This document shows positions 47,162-58,581 of a DNA stretch of 60,000 nt, piece after piece (positions within the stretch are counted from its first letter, which is position 1; each line of letters begins with the position of its first letter). The DNA is from Nematostella vectensis (taxonomy: Eukaryota > Cnidaria > Anthozoa > Actiniaria > Edwardsiidae). Location of the stretch: contig NC_064044.1 of NCBI RefSeq assembly GCF_932526225.1, positions 10,056,050 to 10,116,049 on the forward strand, given 5' to 3'. Both the position numbers and the translations under genes were made by a program. The notes below the pieces were generated by a model, which saw only the letters and a list, made by a program, of their open reading frames with translations, had not been told where the DNA came from and did no database searches.

Positions 47162-49612
47162 GGACTTTAGTTGGGATTTTGCGTCTTATTAGCAGCTCTC
47201 CTCGTCCCCAGTAGGTTATTTTATCATAAGTGAAATGGATGCCGAGTGCGTAAACTGATTTCTTTGGCCAGCGGATACCGAAAGGCGTTTCTTGACAATG
47301 TCTGTTTCTACCCAGCCAGAGGCCTTCTGATTTCGAAAGATTTACCTTTAACCCGGAGCATTTGTTAAATTTCTTCTAGAGCGCAAAGAGGTGCTTTGCT
47401 GATTTCATGTCAGCTACAAAGATTGTCGTGTCATCTGCATATTGTGTTCATTTGAATTCTGAATTGTTGATATTAATTCCTCTATTTTGTTCATCTTTTC
47501 CTATTGCATTTCCTGAAATCTCGGCCGCTAAAATGAACAGAATCCCACTCATTGGGCATCCTTGTCTTAACCTCTGTGGAAGCTGAAAAAGGGTGTGGCA
47601 TATCCGTTGTTTAGCGCACAGCTAGAAATGTCGTTGTAGAATTTATTAAACCACTTGATTATGTCTGGGCCAAAATTGAATGTTTTCAATGTTTTCCTTA
47701 TAAAATTCCACTCAAGGCTATCAAAAGCTTTTTGAAAATCTAAGAAAAGAGCAATTCCAGGGATATCTTCTGTTTGCGTCACATCCATTAGATCGAAAAT
47801 CATGCGCACGTTCTGCCCTATATATCGATTACGCGCATAACCAGTTTGATTTGGGTGTATGATGTCTGGCAGCAGCTTTGATATTCTAGTTGCTATTGTT
47901 TTTGACGCGATTTTATAGTCAACATTTAAAAGGGTTATAGGTCTCCAATTCTTTAAATAAAATCTATTGGTTGTTTTCTTTGGAATAAGAGTTAAGACGC
48001 CTCGTTTTTGTGATATTGACATTTCGCCTCTTTCAAAGGCTGCATTAAAACATTGTACGAATTCATCTTCTAAGTGTCTCCCTTCACATAGCTTTTGTTC
48101 GCTGTCATTTAGTATTTTACTTGGGGGTGTGCTAAAGAAATACTCAGAGCAAGTGGACACGCCCTCATTTTCTTGAGATGACGTGTAAAGTTTTTCGTAG
48201 AAATCTTGTATTTCATTCATAATTTCTTTCTGATCTGTGATTTCTTTGCTTTTGTCATCATTCAGTTTTGTAATGTATTTACTGTCATGTTGTCTCTTTC
48301 TAAGTTAAGGAAATATATCGTATTTTTCTCACCCATTTCGTGCCACTTGGCTCGGCTTCGAATGATCGTGCCTTTTGTTTTTTGTCGTGCAAGCAAATCT
48401 AATTTGTGCTTGGTTTCATAAAATTTACACATATTCTTTTATCGCTCATATCTTCGTTCAATTTTTGCTGCACAATATTGAATTCGGCTTGTAATTCTCT
48501 CTCTTTATATTTTCTTTCTCTTGCTTTTCCTTTGGTGTACTTCACGGAAAATGTTCTAATATCCATCTTATATATAGCATATCCCATTTTAGGCGTGAAT
48601 CTTTCATTGTGCGGTAGCATAGTGTCTTTCAATTCCTCAATAAACTTTGGGTCTTTAAGAAGCAGGTTATTAGATTTCCAAAACCCGCGTCCACGCTTGA
48701 CAAAATCTTTGGATTTTAGTTCGATAATGGCGGCAGAGTGATCAGAAAAACTTTTTGCAAGAATATTCGAGTTTTCCATTATCGAAACTGTTGAGTTTGA
48801 GACCAACCAGTAGTCTAGTCTGCATTGTATTTTTAAATTTCCATTGTGCCACGTGTATTGTCTTATATTTTGGTGCTGATTTCTCCAAATATCAACAAGA
48901 TCAAGCGAGGCGCAAGCTCTTTTTATTTCATCGATTACTATGTGTTTTTTGCTAACATCTGTTCCGCCGCTTTTATCCAATGGCGTCAACGTGCAGTTAT
49001 GATCACCTGCCCATAAGATTTGTTTGCCTGAAAAAACGCGCAATTTTTCTTTGACTGTGTCGAAGAAGAGTTGCTGTTGTTTTATGTCATTAGGCGCATA
49101 GGTATTGACAAGGACAAAAGGAGAGTCTTCGATTGTGATTTCAAGTATCAAAACCTGCCATTTTTATCCGTAACAGCGTTTGAAATTTGTGCTTCAAGTT
49201 TTGGATTGACCAAAACCATCAAACTTTTGCTGTGATTACTTCCATGGCTGTAAAATATTGGTCCACCCCATTCCGCCTCCCATATCTTCTCTAGGGACTT
49301 GCTGCTGTAGGTTTCTTGAAAGCAAATTAGGCTGTATTTTTGATTGTGCAACAATCTAAAGATTTGCCTGCGCTTTTTTTTTTTGTGTTCATTCCGCGTG
49401 CATTTAAGGAGCAAGCAGTGATATTGAAAGGCATTAAACGGGTTATAATGAGCTGTGCATTCAGAAAATAGAAGGAGGTGTGTAGCTGCTATTTGAACGA
49501 CAATGAACAGAACAAAACATAGATTACAATAAAACACTGAAAAATGTCGCATGAAGCATAAACAGTACTGATTATTATGCGTACGGAAAAACAACAAGTT
49601 TTGCATCAACAA
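47162..49612 (-). pseudogene. L1 ORF2-like endonuclease/reverse transcriptase, frameshifted
   Basis: Endonuclease motifs, in order: LICFQETYSS, VNTYAPND, WAGDHNCTL, RLDYWLVS and SDHSAAII (metal-binding and catalytic residues E, D/N, D and H). RT motifs: LIPKK, KNWRPITLLNVDYKIASK, LLPDIIHPNQTGYARNRY, FLDFQKAFDSLEW, then in a different frame RQGCPISG and YADDT near 47431-47443. The strand is open in several pieces (49612-49148, 49151-48399, 48220-47567), so at least three frame changes separate the motifs. The gene ends prematurely at about 47162. Confidence 0.85.
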
Positions 49613-49801
49613 TTTTGCTATCTGCTGGATAACAAATTTAAGGCCGCCTTTAAAACTGAGCTAGAAAAAATGGCCTCAAGTGTAAATTCTACTGGGAAAT
49701 CCGAGATGAAACGTTTTTAGATGAAACGCTTCCAGGCGGCATGTAATTTCCTAAGTACATTTGCAAGTATATATGGAAAGAAACTGATTTCGAGTGGTAA
49801 C

Positions 49802-50820
49802 CTAATAAGCTCTATACCCTTCCGGGCCGGTGTAAAGCGCATCGTTAATAAATAGCTTATCAAACTTAATGTACGCCTTGTGATTGTTTGCCCTGGCATC
49901 TTTAAGGACAGGTACGGGCTTTTTACGAACATCGGCAATCTCTTTTGGATAGTCTTCAGCGATTCCGAAGCTCGTTCCGGCCAGGTTTTTCGCTAAGCTA
50001 CGCACCTCTTCTTTATCCTTAAAGAAGGAAAATTTCGCTATAATAGGGCGTGGCGACGACTTATCTTTAGTACCTGTGTGGTGAACTCTCTCGAAGCTGA
50101 CATCTCCTGCTTGTTTCGGTCCCGCTTTTAGATTTTTTTGAATGAAGTCCCTTACCTCATCTTCTGTACCGTTCCAAGTTTCATTTGTACCTTCAGGAAT
50201 TCCGAAGAAGCGCAAGTTGTTTCTCCTTGAAAAGCTTTCCAGCTTGACGCCTCTACTTCTTTCTGCAGCGAACTTCTCTTCCAGCAGGCTGACTTGACTT
50301 GACATTTCTTCAAGCTTCGTGTCCGCCATCTTGAATTCTTCCTTGATCGTTATAATATCTTCTTGTGAAAATTCCAAGCTTTTTTTTTGAGTTCTTGGTT
50401 TTTCTGTTCCAGAGTATAGATCTGCTTTTTCATTCCTTCTAGCTGTTTAATGGCTAGCATAGTTGAGTCGGGTTTTGCGTTCATTAATTCTAGCTTGTCC
50501 ATGAGTAGTGCGTTCATTCCTTGTAGCTGTTTAATGGCTAGCATAGTTGAGTCGGGTTTTGCGTTCATTAATTCTAGCTTGTCCACGAGTAGTGCGTTCA
50601 TTCCTTGTAGCTGTTTAATGGCTAGCATAGTTGAGTCGGGTTTTGCGTTCATTAATTCTAGCTTGTCCATGAGTAGTGCGTGGTTGCAATCACACTCGTA
50701 ATGGCTGTCCTCCATTTCTGTTTGCAAGCTTTTCATACGCGAACGCTTCCGTCGTTTTTCTTCCCGCTGACTATTTGTACTTGCATCTTGTGCTTTTACT
50801 TCTTTCTCTGCCTCGCTCAT
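49802..50820 (-). pseudogene. L1 ORF1p-like coiled-coil RNA-binding protein
   Basis: ATG at 50820. It starts with a basic N-terminus and a coiled coil in which a 28-residue segment (LMDKLELMNAKPDSTMLAIK plus eight residues) is repeated three times with an exact 84-bp period at about 50452-50700. The frame then changes at a nine-base T run (50390-50398, A on the coding strand). The second part has the L1 ORF1 RRM-like and C-terminal blocks: SFSRRNNLRFFGIPEG, FERVHHTG, RPIIAKFSFFKDKEEV and a YIKFDKLFINDALY tail. ORF1p trimerises by its coiled coil and coats L1 RNA. Confidence 0.85.
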
Positions 50821-51650
50821 CTCGAAGAGTTTGAAATTCGGTGAATGCGGTATTAATAATCCAGTTGTTTGTTACTCGGAAACGCATCAAAGCGACGTTT
50901 TCCTTTAACACTGATTACTTCACGTGGCCCCAATACCCCATCCCCTGCTACGGCCCTGACAACCCAAATCTATATTTCGTGGCTCAAAATCTAAGGATTC
51001 CCAGCTGCTACAAAAGAACAACACAAGCAGGATTCCAACATTTTAATAGAAAATGAGCAGGTGACATGGAAAAGTAGGCGGCGGAGCATCCATCACGGCC
51101 CTCGACTCCATAAGGATATATAATGTGCTTTCCATTGGAATGTCTATTGCTAGCTGTATTCTAGAATCATAATCAATTCAAATATTGCCTTTTTTAGAAA
51201 GTTTAAAACACCCTTTCAACTTTGCTAATTACAATTAACTAGCTGGAAATATTGTTGTATCGTCAGCTGACATTTCTACTGCCTGGAAATATAACTGCAC
51301 CATCAAACATTAAACACAAACATTAAAACTTCATGGAAATATTATTGCAATATCTTACTGATAGTTGAACAGGGAAACCACATATTAGTATTTTCATACA
51401 TTAATTATTGGTGCTCGCCCTCACTTGGTGAAAACTAAGGCAAAAATCAAGATTACGCTACACCATCTCCGAGATTCCTGGCAACCAATGCGTTACTAGA
51501 ATAAATTAGATAAATAGTTAAAAGACCAATTGCCAGCTTGAAGATCTAACATGAACTTGAGTTGGTTTGAATTTAACATTATAGATTATAAAGATAACGT
51601 TTTTCTATCAGTTTTTTTTTCCTGGTAACCAGGCCACAAGTGTCCCAGCA
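50821..51650. other. AT-rich stretch with no supported feature
   Basis: It contains the 5' side of the LINE (possible 5' UTR) and then unremarkable AT-rich sequence. I see no gene or repeat that I would defend. Confidence 0.4.
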
Positions 51651-51912
51651 TAAGGGAGTGTTCATTAATTACACCGGGGGGGAGGGGAGGGGGGAGATTT
51701 TTTACTCAAGACACCTTAAAAGTTCAGAGCCCCCCTTTCATTGTAAACATTTTTTTTCGGCGCCCCCTATATAGAAACCCAAAATTTTCTTTTTTTTTCC
51801 CTTAGAGTACCTTTATTTGGGGGCCCCCCTATTTGGATGTTAAAAATTTTCGGAGCCCCCCTCAATATATTCCCCCCCCCCCCCCCCAGGTGTATTTAAT
51901 GAATACTCCATA
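51651..51912. repeat. MITE-like element with 21-25 bp inverted ends and G-rich/C-rich flanks
   Basis: Left GGAGTGTTCATTAATTACAC and the reverse complement of the right end GGAGTATTCATTAAATACAC match at 18 of 20. Just inside are G-rich (51675-51698) and C-rich (51872-51888) runs that could pair with each other. The 262-bp interior has repeated AGCCCCCCT motifs and no coding capacity. Confidence 0.65.
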
Positions 51913-52640
51913 AATGCGTGTTTTCCCTAATTTTGTATAAAAATCTTAGTCGATCGCATAAGTTTTAAAGTCAGATATAATATTTTATACAGTAGCGAAC
52001 CAATGGCAATGGCATTACGATCCGAACGCTTTGCTCTATAAAGAGGTGTGACGGATAAGCATTATTTTGATGAGACAAACTTGATATACCTCTCTCCATG
52101 ATACGGTTATTATCACACCACATGGCTATATTCTTGCTTAATTTACGATGTTTGCAATAGTTTTGGAGAGCGTCCACGTTCGTCCATAATCCTCTGGGTT
52201 ATTTCGTCGAGTTCGAAGATTGTTCAAGGCCTACCGTCCGAAAATACGAGAGCATCTTTTGCCACGTTATGGCTTCGAGGATTGTTCGGATGCTTCTCGG
52301 CGTTTACTCGTAATCCGAGCGCGGCTTTATTATCCATTCGGCGTGGGGATCCACTTTGTACAGCGCCTTCATGTTGATGTCGTTGTCAAGACAACGCTCC
52401 CCTGAAATCGCAAAAGCCTAGGTGAGGTACTACAAGATCTACGAGCCCGAACAAGGGTCAGGAAGATAAAGTAGAGACAGATAATGCGCGGACAGAGGGA
52501 CATATAAAGGACGGACAGATGGACAGATAACGGACGGACAGACAGTCAGAGTTACATACAGACGGTCAGACAGATAACTTACGGATAGACAGATAGACAG
52601 ATTACAGACGTATAGACAGGCATTGTTGACTTGCACAGCT
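51913..52640. other. Spacer with GACA-type simple repeat
   Basis: At 52460-52620 there is an irregular (GACAGACA/GACGGACAGA) repeat. A 61-codon open frame at 52220-52405 resembles no protein I know and lacks splice or start support. Confidence 0.45.
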
Positions 52641-53748
52641 ATGTTGCCTCGTATGAGTATCTAAGATCGACTCAGTATGTAGACTTGCTTACCTATCGTG
52701 CCTCGTATGAGTATCTAAGATAGACTCAGCCTGTTGACTTGCTCACCTATGTTGCATTGTACGAGTACCTAAGATAGATGGACTAAGTATGTAGGCATGC
52801 TCACCTATGTTGTCTCGTACAAGTATCTAAGATAGACTCAGCATGTTGTCTTGCTCAACTATGTTGCCTCGTACGAGTACCTAAGATAGATGGACTCGGC
52901 ATTTTGACTTGCTCACCTATGTTGCCTCGTATGAGTATCTCAGAGAGACTCAGCATGTTGTCTTGCTCACCTATATTACATGGTACGAGTATCTAAGATA
53001 GATGAACTCAGGATGTTGTCTTGATCACCTATATTGCATCGTACGAGTATTTAAGATAGATGAACTCAGCATGTTGGTTTGCTCACCTATGTTGCATCGT
53101 ACGAGTAACAAAGAAAGACTCAGCATGTTGACTTGCTCACCTATGTTGCATCGTATGAGTATCTAAGATAGATAGACTCAGCATGTTGCTCACCTATGTT
53201 GCCACGTATGAGTATCTAAGAGAGACTCAGCATGTTGTCTTGCTCAACTATGTTGCCTTGTACGAGTACCTAAGATAGATGGACTTGATATGTAGACTTG
53301 CTTACCTATGTTGCATCGCACGAGTACCTAAGATAGATGGACTCAGCATGTTGAATTGCTCAGCTATATTGCATCGTACGAGTATTTAAGATAGATGAAC
53401 TCAGCATGTTGGTTTGCTCACCTATGTTGCATCGTACGAGTATCTAAGATAGACACAGCAATGTTGACTTACTCATCTATGTTGCATCGTACGAGTATCT
53501 AAGATAGACACAGCAATGTTGACTTACTCACCTATGTTGCCTCGTATGAGTATCTTAGATGGACTCAGCATGCTGTCTTGCTCAAATATGTTGCCTTGTA
53601 CGAGTACCTAAGATAGATGAGCTCAGTATGTAGACTTGCTCAACTATGTTGCCTCTAACGAGTACCTAAGATAGATAGACTCAGCATGTTGTCTTGCTCA
53701 CCTATATTGCATCGTACGAGTACCTAAGATAGACCCAGCATGTTGCTC
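52641..53748. repeat. ~54-bp minisatellite, about 20 copies, containing a splice donor
   Basis: The plus-strand unit reads roughly TTGCTCACCTATGTTGCATC then GTACGAGTATCTAAGATAGA then CTCAGCATGTTGAC, with unit lengths of about 46-58 bp. On the minus strand each unit contains GCAACATAG/GTGAGCAAG, the same exon-intron junction found at the end of the adjacent exon (53751). The array lies immediately downstream of that exon, inside the intron. Confidence 0.92.
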
Positions 53749-53750
53749 AC

Positions 53751-54027
53751 CTATGTTGCCTCCGACCTCATACAAGTGGTCCCTATCGTGTGCAAACTTG
53801 TTGTTGTCATGCGGGTTGACGCAGTTCCTGTACTCGGGGGACATGACGCCCCTCTTGTGCCGTCTGTCTGATAGCCGTGGTTCTGATCCCTCCGCGTCCT
53901 CCCCGGGTCTTCGGCGAAACTTGGCCACTATGACTCCCGCCCTCATCCCGTCTGTGAGCTGTATTGCCATTGCGATTTTGTTTAGCATTGGTGCTTTCAC
54001 GCGGATGATGTTATTGGCCAGTTCAGC
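53751..54027 (-). CDS. Single internal exon of an unrecognised gene
   Basis: The acceptor follows a pyrimidine tract (CTTCTATCTGACAG) and the donor is ATAG/GTGAGC. The 277-bp exon is open in one frame, starts in phase 0 (AELANNIIRVKAPMLNKIAM) and ends in phase 1 after LYEVGGNI. The middle is Arg-rich (FRRRPGE, SDRRHKRG). The region is GC-richer than its surroundings, as expected for coding sequence here. The other exons must lie beyond this stretch or within introns I cannot resolve. I do not recognise the protein. Open frames on the opposite strand (53753-54124) have no splice support. Confidence 0.5.
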
Positions 54028-54120
54028 CTGTCAGATAGAAGATGTCATTGAAGAGAAGGTATTCAACTGTACCGCTGAAACAACTTACTGGGGCGCACCA
54101 TACTCGACTCTTGTAATTTC

Positions 54121-54564
54121 ATAACCCTCCCTTCCCGTGAGTCACAGCAAGCTAGGTTCTTCTGCGCTCTAGTGACCAGGTCAGCCACATCTTTGTAACG
54201 AATAAGGGCATACCTCAAGTAATGTCATGGGCGTGTCGGTTATCGAGTGCTTTTTCTAGGGGGAGCCACCTTCTCTGAATTTTTATGGCACCCAAGTGTG
54301 AGGAAGTCCAAGAGGGAATATCTTTCGATTAAGTGCACAGATACGAAAAGTTCCGAGTGAGCACAGTGATGACATCCGTTCAAATGATGATGATAATCAT
54401 TGTGACAAAAATGAGAATGAAATAGTTATGCGAATGAATTATGCAATTAGCCTGTAAAAGGGCTGTTTTTTGATGTCTCCGAAAGTTTTTCTCTGTGTTT
54501 CCATGCCTATTGGCAGTTCCAGTTCCCTTTAGTGCCGTGTGGCGTTGATTACGCGGTCAAAAAT
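54121..54564. other. Spacer with no supported feature
   Basis: No repeat or gene recognised. The sequence just downstream begins the GST-related duplication. Confidence 0.4.
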
Positions 54565-55973
54565 GAGGGGTGAGGAGAGGGAGAAAACAAAAAAAAACCC
54601 GGTTATTCTTCGCCCCTGTCCAACTTCTAGAGCACGTACGAACTCTAGAACAAGCCTTCATGTAGACAAACAACTTGTCAGCTAAACAATACAAGTGATG
54701 AACAAACAAACATTTCCAAAATCTCCAGCTATTCAGTTACATGGCAATGATGATGGCTAAGAGTAAAAACCACGATGTTGATGATAAAATGTTGATAATA
54801 AAAGCTTATCACGATTATCTAATGGTGCTTACGATGATGATGATGATAATGGCGATGATGATGATCACGATGATAGTGACTATTGTAACGAGACGACTGG
54901 AGACGTACGGGTGACGGTACCGGGCTTTAATGGTCGTCGTTACAAGCTCTGTTCACCTCTGAAAAGAATCTTTGGTAAGCACCCATATTTATATACTCCT
55001 ATAGCGGCATCCCTTAGGTAGTCCGACACTGACAGCCATGGAAAGCTTTTAGGTTTGTTTTGATAACGACAATGTTGCTACGACTACGGATGTCAGTAAC
55101 TAACTTGTTACACGGCCAGTGCGAATGGCAAGCTACACCCGTGATTATTATGAATGAGAACATTTTCATAATTTTTGCAGTCAAAGTCTTAATACTAAAA
55201 CCTAATTCTACCGACAGCTAGGTCTGAAGCCTTAACCTTTTTTTCCTCGTAAACGAGTATAAGACGTGAATCGGTGGGCAAATCCCGAATCTCAAGTACC
55301 ACTTGATAAAGGACGCGCCACTCCTCCTTTTTCACTGTGTCAAGGGTCATTTTCCCATTCTCCACTATCCCGTTTCAGAGGAACCTTAGCCGAACGGTTA
55401 AAGTTAATCTGTCGAAATAAAAAGGTTACAGACAAGGTAAAACTAATGTTAAAATGTATATTACTATGAATTGTGAGAGGCTACATCAACTCGGTTTTTC
55501 TATCTTCACATGCAGACATGTCTTTGCAGTAGAAAAAAAAAGAGCAACAAAGAAACCTCTGCAAAGGGGGTGCTATTTATAAAAAGTAATGTTTCGCATT
55601 TATCAGAGGCGAGGAGTCTAGTAGATATTCCATATATTGAACATTTCACAGGGGCAGATATCACTTTTTGCTGAAGGAGGGGTTTGGCTCTCTGTGACAA
55701 AGGGGGGAGGGGGTATTTTTTTGTTGCATATTGCAAAGGGGGGGGCTCTTAAGCCCTCTAGCCCCCCCCCCCCCCCCACTAGATCAGCTTCTATTTTATC
55801 CAATCCATAAAGCCTCCAACAAAGGAAAATACTAGCACAGAATCTATTAAAAACTCTAAGTGTGATTTCTTTCGCTTCTATTTTCTTAGTTGACGTATGC
55901 AGACAACCTGGTGTTTAACGTGTGTGACAATGCACCTGCCGAAGACCTAGAGAAGTGCCCTGACATGAAATAA
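54565..55973 (+). pseudogene. Duplicated GST 3' part, copy B, truncated last exon
   Basis: 54565-54710 matches GST intron 2 (9307-9450). 55425-55600 matches the end of exon 4 and the start of intron 4 (ACAGACAAGGTAAAA). 55610-55655 is a single copy of the 45-bp unit. 55890-55973 matches GST exon 5 ([20 protein letters not shown]) but is cut after 27 codons by a deletion that fuses it to the 3' UTR and gives a stop at 55971. Exons 1-3 and most of exon 4 are absent, so no GST can be made. GAT/ATG-rich simple repeats lie at about 54740-54870. Confidence 0.8.
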
Positions 55974-57880
55974 ATTATCTTTCTGATTGATTGCTTGTAC
56001 TGTACATATAACCATTAACAGGGGCCAGGGGGCATGCCTACCGGCCCTCAAGTTTTATATAAAATTATAAGACAATGACCAGAAAGGGTGTAGCTGTGCC
56101 CCCCTCCCAGTATTTTTCTTAAATCATTAGAAGATGACCAGTAAGAGTTGTGGTTGCTCTCCTAGTTGTATCACGTTTGTGCCTACACCCTAGTTTTTAA
56201 TGTGCGTTACGGCCCTAACAACAAACTACAAGTTAGAGAATTAAGCAAACTAAAACCACTGTTTCCATTCGTAATAGGGCAATCTGTGTGTTTGTCAAGG
56301 AAGGAAATAGAAAGCTTTGATTTGCAGTAGTTTCGATTAAATTTGTTTTAACTCCGCCGAGTCCAACACACTTCCAGTCTAGACGCTCAATCCTGCATGA
56401 GATCTTCACAGACCTACCTTGGGTAGGCTTAAATTCGCTGGTCGCTGCCTCCGAACAAAAGCTGAGTCACACTTCAATCTGATAATATGGGACCCCGGCC
56501 GGCTGCCTGCGAGTTCGAAGGAAACTGTCATTCCCTGATACGATCTCTAGGGACACGGCGATGGAATCCCTCGGCAGGACCGGCCAAGTGAAATAGACGG
56601 CGGCAGGGTGCAAAATGTATTTTGGATGCCACCTTTGCCAAATTATGATGATGAGAAATGAGTTTGCATTTGAGATATGTATGTAAACTCGAATAAGCGT
56701 CCCTCTAATAACCCTCTCCCTAAAAAATACCTTACCGTTTATGACCCCCAAAATTCACACTAAGGCTACAATAATAGCATTTACTGTCATGAAAATAAAT
56801 CTAAACGTTTACTCCACATATTGGGTGCGGTCAACAGAAAATCTCCTCCCCTTTGAAACGCCGATCCTCCAGGCAGCCCACGCAACAGTTTTCCCATAAG
56901 GAGTCAAGGGTATAGCCGCATCTCTCTCAAAGCTGTTGCAGGCTTCAGAATATTAGGGGTGGGGGCACGATAAAGAAACATTAAGAGAATATTGGGGGCA
57001 CAACCACTCCCCTATTATCATTTCCTCATAATTTTGTAAAATATTGGGAGGGGTACGTTCCCCACCCCTGTAAGGCCCTGTCTCTATAAAGACCCCTTTC
57101 CCCTAAGCATAAATATCATTAAAACAACAATGACTTGGGTTTGTTTCGTTTGAGTTTGAAAAAGGGGGACCAAATGTTATTCATAGAAACAACTGTAACG
57201 AGCTAGTTTATAGCATCTGAGACTTGTGTGTCTGAGACAAAAATACAAAAAAACGGGAAAAGTTATTTCAAATAATAAGCCCTTTTCCATAAAAGGCTCC
57301 CCCTTGTCAAAGTATTTAGAATGAAACAGTATTATGCGGAGTGCTGTGAAGTGCACGGAGGTAAACTTGCGAATCGCAAACTAGTCCATATGAATTAAGT
57401 AATACCACCAAACAGCCTTAATAAAATCGCATTCAATTTACTTGAGGTTATATCTGAACAGATAGATACAAATACTGTACATAAAACTGTACAAGGCAAA
57501 CGGACCAAACAGCAAGCACAAGAAATCATAAACACTGACCTGTTGTTAGGTCTGTTTGCGTGGAGCTTTGACTAAATCTAGAGTATATTTATACTTTCCT
57601 ACTTATCTAGCGCGCTTTTCTTGTTCCGTGATAATAAAGCAAAAGGCTTGGTTGCCTCCTTTCAGCTACGATATCAGATGTTGCTGGATTTGACAAGACT
57701 TTCGGGACCCAGCAAACAAGGTGTTATAGTTTACAGAAAACGCATGATCTCTTTTATTAGATCCTAGGAACGGACCATACAGAAAATTGAAAGGGGATGT
57801 GTTAGTGTGCGTGTGTGTGTGTGTGTGTGGGGGGGGGGATTGCTAACGACGGAATTACGAGCAGGAAGGGTGGAATTATA
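55974..57880. repeat. Duplicate of the GST-NLR spacer, copy B
   Basis: Collinear with 13861-15750 with small indels; the long poly-G tracts of copy A are shorter here. A GT microsatellite and G run lie at about 57808-57838. Confidence 0.88.
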
Positions 57881-58437
57881 TTATGTTGCGTGTGGCGCTG
57901 CACGACATCTCCTTTTGTGTGCAGCAAGTCTGATTTCCTTATATCCGTGGCGATTGAATTGGTTAGACCATAAATCTAGTACTCCAATCACCGAGTTGTA
58001 CGACAACATATCTGCAAAAGCGGACGCGCCCTTGTCTCCGATTTCTTTACAGTGTACGACTAGTTCCCTTAAAACGCCGTTCTTTGACAATATCTCTGCA
58101 ATTACTACAGCATCAGGGTCATCAATTCCGGCGCCAATTCTGTCGGCGTCAAAAATAGTTAGACTCTTTAGTGACGGATTCTGTAATAAAGACGTAGCAA
58201 TGACCTCTATGTGTCCTTGTGTAGGAATTTTCAGTTTTTCAATTACTGTGTTTTGTGACAGCCTATCTGCAACACGAGATGAGAGGACATCACCATAAAG
58301 CTCTAACGACTTGATTGATTTATTGAGAGCTAGAGCTGACGCAATGGCCCTTTCATCAATAGGCCCTATGGCTTTAATGTAGCCTATTCTTAATTCGTCT
58401 ATCACTTTGCTCTGTTGTATTTGCTCTGCAAGTGCAA
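57881..58437 (-). pseudogene. Duplicated NLR 3' end (LRR fragment), copy B
   Basis: About 185 codons matching the C-terminal LRRs of the NLR at 15751-16320, including SLELYGDVLSS, VIEKLKIPTQG and the shared end CRRCRAAPHAT-like tail. The frame is open, but the upstream part is missing: at 58437 homology breaks into a TGAAATGAAATGAAGTGCAA simple repeat (58437-58600). NACHT and HEPN are not present. Confidence 0.88.
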
Positions 58438-58581
58438 ATGAATTGTGAAATGAAATGAAATGAAGTGCAAATAAATGAATGAAATGAAGTGCAAATGAAA
58501 TGAAATGAAGTGCAAATGAATTGTGAGAGGCTCCATGAAATAAAATGAAATGAAGTGCAAATGAATGAAATGAAATGAAGT

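Larger units (their letters stand above)
47162..50820 (-). mobile_element. L1-like non-LTR retrotransposon (LINE), 3' end missing
   Basis: ORF1 (50820-49802) comes first, then an APE-type endonuclease and a reverse transcriptase ending after the YADD block. RT homology fades near 47162, so the thumb, any C-terminal zinc knuckle, the 3' UTR and the poly-A tail are absent. LINE copies normally lose their 5' end, so this is the unusual side. Both ORFs are frameshifted, mostly at homopolymers. Confidence 0.88.

Noticed and set aside
53753-54124. Plus-strand open frame with a hydrophobic segment
   Set aside because: The minus strand at the same place has a good acceptor, donor and open exon; the plus frame looks like its shadow.
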